Assembly: GCA_963737425.1 (NCBI GenBank) | Contig: CAVTSX010000009.1 | Location: 186,001 to 250,000 of the forward strand | Direction: 5' to 3' | DNA length: 64,000 nt | DNA from: DASXRA01 sp963737425 | GTDB taxonomy: Bacteria; Actinomycetota; Actinomycetes; Mycobacteriales; Jatrophihabitantaceae | Part shown: positions 59,400 through 64,000 of the stretch, in pieces | Position numbering within the stretch: the stretch's first letter is position 1 | How the letters are laid out: every line of letters starts with the position of its first letter | The notes under the pieces: model-generated | Databases searched by the model: none | What the model saw: the letters and a program-made list of their open reading frames with translations, nothing else | Told to the model about the DNA's origin: nothing | Program-made: the position numbers and the translations under genes

Positions 59400-60134
59400 A
59401 TGACCAACCACACCGATCCGTGTTGCGCCGTCGTCGAGCTACGCCAGTACGAGTTGGTGCCCGGCGGGCGCGAGGTGCTGGTCGACCTGTTCGAGCGCGA
59501 GTTCGTCGAGTCGCAGGAGTCGGTGGGCATGCACCTGATCGGCACGTTCGCCGATCTGGACGACCCTGATCGCTTCGTCTGGATGCGCGGGTTCCAGCAC
59601 GACGGCGTGCGGGCCGACGCGCTGCGCGCGTTCTACTTCGGCCCGTACTGGACCGCACACCGCGATCAGGCGAACGCCACGATGCGCGACTCCGACAACG
59701 TCCTGATGCTGCGGCCGACAACTGCCGGGCCGACGTTCCCGGTGCGCGCACACGGCCGAGCGCCCGACGCGCCCCTCTCGTCGATGTACGCGGTCACGGT
59801 GTACTCCGTCTCCCCCGACGACGAGGACGACATCGTCAGCCTGTTCGCCACGAAGGTGCTGCCGACCGCGTCGGCCGAGGGCGCCGACACCGTGGCGTTG
59901 CTGCGCACCGACCCGGCCGAGAACGGGTTCGCGCAGTTGCCCGTGCGCGAGGGCGAACACGTGCTGGTCTGGATCCGCCGGTTCGCAAGTGTCGACGCGC
60001 ATGCACGTCACCTCGAGCGGCTCGCGTACTCCGAGGCCTGGCAGGCCGTCGTCGAACCGGCTGTCAAGGCCGCACTCGACGCGCCGATACAGGAGCTTCG
60101 GCTCGCGCCCACCCGGCGGTCCCGGCTTCGCTGA
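59400..60134 (+). CDS. NIPSNAP-family protein
   Basis: A 244-residue protein with two ferredoxin-like NIPSNAP-type halves: AVVELRQYELVPGGREVLVDLFEREF with MHLIGTFADLDDPDRFVWMRGFQ, and a second half with YAVTVYSVSPDDEDDIVSLFATKVLP. ATG 59400 has GAGGAG 4 bases upstream. Members are small binding or dimeric proteins of unclear role. Convergent with the S9 peptidase gene. Confidence 0.75.
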   Translation: MTNHTDPCCAVVELRQYELVPGGREVLVDLFEREFVESQESVGMHLIGTFADLDDPDRFVWMRGFQHDGVRADALRAFYFGPYWTAHRDQANATMRDSDNVLMLRPTTAGPTFPVRAHGRAPDAPLSSMYAVTVYSVSPDDEDDIVSLFATKVLPTASAEGADTVALLRTDPAENGFAQLPVREGEHVLVWIRRFASVDAHARHLERLAYSEAWQAVVEPAVKAALDAPIQELRLAPTRRSRLR

Positions 60135-60170
60135 GCGCTCGCGATCCGAGCGGCAGCACCTGGCCGGCGT

Positions 60171-62072
60171 TCAGAAGATCTCGGCGAGGAACGCGAGGAT
60201 GCGTTCGCGCTGGTCGTGCACGTGCTCGATCTTGTGCACCTGATGGCCCTCGCCCGGATAGACGACGAGCTGTGCCTCGACTCCGGCCTCGGTCAGCGTG
60301 GTGAACAGCTCGCGGGCCTGGCCGACGGGCACGCACTGGTCGAGTTCGCCGTGCAGGATGAGCGCCGGCAGCGAACGCGGCGATACCGCGCTCACCGGCG
60401 AGCGCTCGAGATAGAGATCGCGGGCCTGATCGGGCGTGCCGTCGCACAGGAACTCGTAGCACGGCGCGTTGTTCGCGGTGCCCCACGAGCTGATCAGGTT
60501 GCTCATACCCGCGATGACGACTCCGCCGCGGAACAGCTCCGCCGTCGCCACCGCCCACGCGGTGAGGTAGCCGCCGTAGCTCGCGCCCATCGCGGCGAGC
60601 CGTTCCCCGTCGGCCACGCCGGCATCGACCAGATACCGCACCCCGGCGAGGATCTGCGAGAACTCGGCTCCGGCCGGATCACCGAGGTTGCGGCGGGCGA
60701 AGCCCTGCCCGCGCCCAGGCCCGCCGAACGGGTTCGGCAGGAACAGCGCGTAACCCGCGGCCGTGACCGTCTCCGACCAGGTCAGGCTCCAGCTGTGGTG
60801 GTAGGCGACACTCGGGCCACCATGGATGTCGACCACCAGCGGGCATGGCCCCTCGACACCGCGAGGCAGCACGAGCAGGCCTTCGAGTTCTACGTCGTCG
60901 ACCGCCCAGCGCACCTCGCGCACGACGAAGCCGCGCTCGCGGTCGACGTTCGCGTTCAGGTCGCTCCACGCCGACCAGCCACCGGGCTCGACCACCGAAA
61001 CCTCGGGCGGTTCGGACTCGGTCGAGCGCACCGTCAGCGCCCGGCCGTCCGCGAGCGGCACGACCTGCGGATGCCAGCGGGAGTTGATGCACCCGGCCAC
61101 CTCGGGGTGGACGACCGGAGTGGCCTGACTGTCCCCGCCGGTCGAGTCGCCGGTCGGGTTGTCGATCCATCCCCACGCCGTGCCGAGGCCGCGCCATCCC
61201 GCGAACCACAACCGGCGGTCGGGAGCCCAGTGCAGCCAGGTGGCGTCGACGCCGGTTGGCCCGAGCTCGGTGATCGCACCGGTGGCGAGATCCAGCACGC
61301 GCAGGTCACCCGTGTCGAGGCCACGGTCGCTGGTCCACCCTTCGAGGAACGCGACACGCGCCCCGTCCGGGCTGACCGCGGGGTTGGACAGCTGCCAACT
61401 TCCGACGTGCAGATCCTGCCGGGCGGACGGGTCGGGGCCGAGCAGGGTGAGCACCGGCCGGTGCCAGCCACCCTCGCCGGGATCGGTGCTCGCGACGGCC
61501 ACAAGGCGGCCGTCCGGCAGCGAAGCGAACTGCCACACGGTGAGGTCCGGTGGGCTCAGCGCGCTGGCGTCGCCGGTATCCGCGTCGACCCGCCAGACGC
61601 GGCGCCAGCCGACCGGGTTCCGATTCGATCGCGCCGGCGGGACGTCGCCCGCCAACGGCTTGCCTGACGTCAGCGAGGCGGTGTCGGCGCCCGGCTCGGC
61701 GAGCAGGACCAGCAGCGACCCGTCCGCGGCCCAGGCGACCACCTCGGGCACGGCGTCCAGGTCGTGCCGCTGGCGCACCGCACCCGCGGTATCGCGCACG
61801 ACGAGCTGCGGCCGGTCGTCGGCGGTCAGCGCGTAGGCGAGCGCGGAACCGTCCGCACAGAACGCGAGGTTCGTATCGGGGATCTCGTCGGTGAGCCGCG
61901 ACGGCCGTCCGTCGACGGATCCGATCCAGACGCCGGCCTGGTCCTTCGCCCCACTGCGGGCAGCGCCGACGACGAACGCAGCGACCGCTCCGTCACCGGC
62001 GCAGGCAACCCGTTCGGGATGCCACACGTCGTCGGACGGGACGCGAACACCAACGCGATCAAGCGGATCCAC
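60171..62072 (-). CDS. S9-family prolyl oligopeptidase-like serine peptidase
   Basis: A 633-residue cytoplasmic peptidase: an N-terminal propeller of WD/TolB-like repeats (VAWAADGSLLVLL, NPAVSPDGARVAFLEG, WLHWAPDRRLWF) and a C-terminal alpha/beta-hydrolase. The catalytic triad is visible: Ser in MGASYGGYLTAWA, Asp in LHGELDQCVPVGQ and His in YPGEGHQV; the oxyanion segment is DIHGGPSV. GTG 62072 has AGAGG 6 bases upstream and is preferred to TTG 62078. It follows the LLM gene by 20 bases, likely one operon. Confidence 0.85.
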   Translation of the reverse strand: MDPLDRVGVRVPSDDVWHPERVACAGDGAVAAFVVGAARSGAKDQAGVWIGSVDGRPSRLTDEIPDTNLAFCADGSALAYALTADDRPQLVVRDTAGAVRQRHDLDAVPEVVAWAADGSLLVLLAEPGADTASLTSGKPLAGDVPPARSNRNPVGWRRVWRVDADTGDASALSPPDLTVWQFASLPDGRLVAVASTDPGEGGWHRPVLTLLGPDPSARQDLHVGSWQLSNPAVSPDGARVAFLEGWTSDRGLDTGDLRVLDLATGAITELGPTGVDATWLHWAPDRRLWFAGWRGLGTAWGWIDNPTGDSTGGDSQATPVVHPEVAGCINSRWHPQVVPLADGRALTVRSTESEPPEVSVVEPGGWSAWSDLNANVDRERGFVVREVRWAVDDVELEGLLVLPRGVEGPCPLVVDIHGGPSVAYHHSWSLTWSETVTAAGYALFLPNPFGGPGRGQGFARRNLGDPAGAEFSQILAGVRYLVDAGVADGERLAAMGASYGGYLTAWAVATAELFRGGVVIAGMSNLISSWGTANNAPCYEFLCDGTPDQARDLYLERSPVSAVSPRSLPALILHGELDQCVPVGQARELFTTLTEAGVEAQLVVYPGEGHQVHKIEHVHDQRERILAFLAEIF

Positions 62073-62092
62073 CGGCAACCTCTTCTCGCCGA

Positions 62093-62977
62093 TCAGCCAC
62101 GCTGGCCATGCGCAGCGAGCACGAATTCCTGCGCCGCGGCGGGCAGGCCGCGCCCGTCGTCGTCACGAGTCCAGTGCACTGCCACCTCGTCGAAGCCGAT
62201 CGCGTCGAGGTTGCCGAGAAAGTCGCGGTAGCGCTCCGCGCTCTCGAACGGCCAGACGACGTCCAGCGACAATTGCGCGACTCGGCGCAGCGCAGCGACC
62301 GGCCGCGCGGCCGCAAGTAGCGCATCGTCGAGCGCCCGGCCCTGCCGCGCGAGGGTCTCGTACCACTGCTGCGGCGGCGCGTCGTACGGGCGGGTCCCGT
62401 AGGTCACCCAGCCCTGCCCGAACCGCGCGGCGAGCCGCATAGCCCGCGCGCCTGATGCGGCAACCGTGAACGGGACGCGCGGCTGCTGCACACATCCGGG
62501 CACCTGCCGCGCCTCGACGGCACGAAACGTCTTTCCCGACCAGGTCGTCTTGTCGTGGGTCAGCAGCTCGTCGAGCAGTTCCAGCCACTCGGCGAAGCGG
62601 TCGGACTGCTGGCGTTTCGTACGCGGCGCATCACCCTGGACGAGCGCGTCGCCGTCGATGACGCCCGTGCCGACGCCGAGGTCGATGCGCCCGGCGGAGA
62701 GCTGGTCGAGCGTCATCACCTCCTTGGCGAACGCGACCGGATGCCGGAAATTCGGCGTCGCCACCTGCGTACCCAGGCGTACGGACGACGTCGAGACGGC
62801 TGCCGCCGCGAGCATCGGCACGGTCGCGAACCAGGGCTGCTCGCGCAGACCGCCCCACGAGAGATGGTCATATGTCCAGACCGTGCGCACTCCCGCGCTC
62901 TCCGCCTCCCGCACCGCTTCGATGAAGCGCGCCGGCGGATTGCGGTCGGTCAGGACCAGGGCGGACAGTTCGACCAC
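62093..62977 (-). CDS. LLM-class flavin- or F420-dependent oxidoreductase
   Basis: A 294-residue luciferase-like TIM barrel: FIEAVREAESAGVRTVWTYDHLSW, VRLGTQVATPNFRHPVAFAKEVMTLDQLSAGRIDLGVGTG-like core, and PFTVAASGARAMRLAARFGQGWVTYG, which is typical of actinobacterial F420-dependent members. GTG 62977 is the start. It is divergent from the PucR-type regulator across 73 bases and shares an operon with the peptidase gene. The substrate is unknown. Confidence 0.85.
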   Translation of the reverse strand: MVELSALVLTDRNPPARFIEAVREAESAGVRTVWTYDHLSWGGLREQPWFATVPMLAAAAVSTSSVRLGTQVATPNFRHPVAFAKEVMTLDQLSAGRIDLGVGTGVIDGDALVQGDAPRTKRQQSDRFAEWLELLDELLTHDKTTWSGKTFRAVEARQVPGCVQQPRVPFTVAASGARAMRLAARFGQGWVTYGTRPYDAPPQQWYETLARQGRALDDALLAAARPVAALRRVAQLSLDVVWPFESAERYRDFLGNLDAIGFDEVAVHWTRDDDGRGLPAAAQEFVLAAHGQRG

Positions 62978-63050
62978 GCTGCGACCTTACGGATGGTCCC
63001 GGCTGCGACATACAGTCGCCTGGCCAGCATTGCCGCACGACGGCTTGACG

Positions 63051-64000
63051 TTTGACGAAATCGAGGTTCCTGATCGCCAGCGAACTGCAGGACATCGTCG
63101 ACCGCCTGGCCGCCGATCTCGGCGCAGCGACGGTCCTCGAAGACGCCCGGCAGCGGATGATCGTCTACTCGTCCCAGTACGGCGAGGTGGACGACGTACG
63201 GCGCGACTCCATCCTGCTCCGCGAGACCGGGCCGGCCGTCGTCGACTGGTTTCGCCAGTTCGGCATCGCCGACGCACGCGACACGATCTGGATCCCGGGC
63301 AGCGACGAACTCGGCATCCTCGGCCGGTTGTGCTGCCCGATCCGCCACGGCGACCAGCTGCTCGGCTTCCTGTGGCTGCTCGACGACGACCGCGCCCTGT
63401 TCGACAGCGGACGCGCCCGGGTCGAGGCCGACCACGCCCACATCGCGTTGCTCCTCTACGAGCAGCAACTCGCGCAGCGGTTGCGCGGCGAGGTCGTGTC
63501 GCACCTGCTCTCGCCGGTGCCGGATCTGCAGGTGGCGGCGGCGTCGTCGATCACCGACCGCGGCCTGTGGCAGCGCGGCGCGCACGCCTGCGCGGTCGTC
63601 GTCACCGTCGCGGTGGGCCATTCGGCCGATCTGGCCGAGGAGAGTCACGCGCTGATCCATCGCATCCTGGTCGAGTCGGTCGAGGACGTCGCACGCAACA
63701 CGGTCGGCTCGGACACGTTGCGCGCGGCGTTCGCCGACCACGCGGTGCTGCTCGTGCCGTGCTGGTCCGATGCGGACGAGCGTCCGGAAGAGGTGGGCGA
63801 GCGCGCGATCACCGCGGTCGAGCGGCGCATCGGCGAGGTCGGCGCTGGGCTTCGGGTCGCGGCCGGCATCGGTGACCCGCAGGGGTCGGTGCAGGACGCC
63901 GAGGTGTCCTACCGCCAGGCGCGGCTCGCGGCCAAGGTGGCGGGAGTGATCTCGTCCGGGCGGGCGTGCGCGCGGTGGCGCGACCTGGGTGTGTTCCGCA
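63051..64000 (+). CDS. PucR/CdaR-family transcriptional regulator (partial, 3' end missing)
   Basis: An open frame starting at about TTG 63051 runs off the window. The visible 316 residues contain a GAF-like sensor (LQDIVDRLAADLGAATVLEDARQRMIVYS, GRLCCPIRHGDQLLGFLWLLDDD), then a CdaR-type GGDEF-like domain (AVVVTVAVGHSADL, LRVAAGIGDPQGSVQDAEVSYRQARLAAKV). The PucR C-terminal HTH would lie outside. No later ATG or GTG fits better, and no ribosome binding site is seen, so the start is uncertain. It may control the divergent LLM gene. Confidence 0.75.

Overview
The window is chromosomal DNA of a high-GC Gram-positive actinobacterium. GTG and TTG starts are frequent, many genes join by ATGA or GTGA overlaps, and two blocks match the Mycobacterium tuberculosis gene order: pncB-clpS-DUF2017(AosR)-mec-cysO-cysM and serB-ctaD. 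No rRNA, tRNA, CRISPR array, phage or intact insertion sequence was seen. The content is largely the use of plant or exopolysaccharide deoxysugars.

Region 1 (1-13030, minus strand) is an operon of four secreted glycosidases, three GH78-type and one GH106-type alpha-L-rhamnosidase, followed by a further exported protein cut by the window edge. Region 2 (13349-25109, minus strand) is one long L-rhamnose operon: ABC importer (rhaT, rhaP, rhaQ, rhaS), mutarotase, a second sugar isomerase, rhaI, the bifunctional aldolase/lactaldehyde dehydrogenase rhaEW, a solitary LuxR-type HTH protein and rhaB. A divergent LacI-family regulator follows at 25266. Similar LacI-type operators sit just downstream of good promoters for both the glycosidase operon and the transport/catabolic operon, so one regulator probably links polymer cleavage, uptake and catabolism.

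Region 3 (26307-35362) is housekeeping: an acyl-CoA thioesterase-like gene, the CysM/CysO/Mec cysteine pathway, DUF2017, ClpS, pncB, a shortened SerB-like protein and cytochrome oxidase subunit I. Region 4 (35755-44443) is mixed: an MFS exporter with a divergent XRE regulator, a BTAD-domain protein, small unknowns, a fused 2-oxoacid dehydrogenase E1, a TIGR03118-type secreted protein and a methyltransferase.

Region 5 (44440-48037) is lutABC for L-lactate oxidation, with a divergent FadR-type regulator and a double palindromic operator. Region 6 (48171-58144) is a non-phosphorylating L-fucose pathway with its own ABC importer and FadR-type regulator: fuconate dehydratase, diketo-deoxyfuconate hydrolase, a 2-keto-3-deoxyfuconate dehydrogenase broken by a one-base frameshift, mutarotase, fuconolactonase and an aldo/keto reductase. 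Both deoxysugar routes end in L-lactate or lactaldehyde, which fits the presence of lutABC between them. Region 7 (58259-64000) holds an MDR oxidoreductase, a NIPSNAP protein, an S9 peptidase, an LLM-class flavin enzyme and the start of a PucR-type regulator.

The most unusual signal is non-coding. Four intergenic copies of a nested double-stem element have an identical 19-14-19 unit spacing, although one copy differs in sequence with matching changes in all units. A second family of about 54-nt hairpins is present three times. These lie at operon junctions and ends of the sugar and lactate genes and elsewhere.
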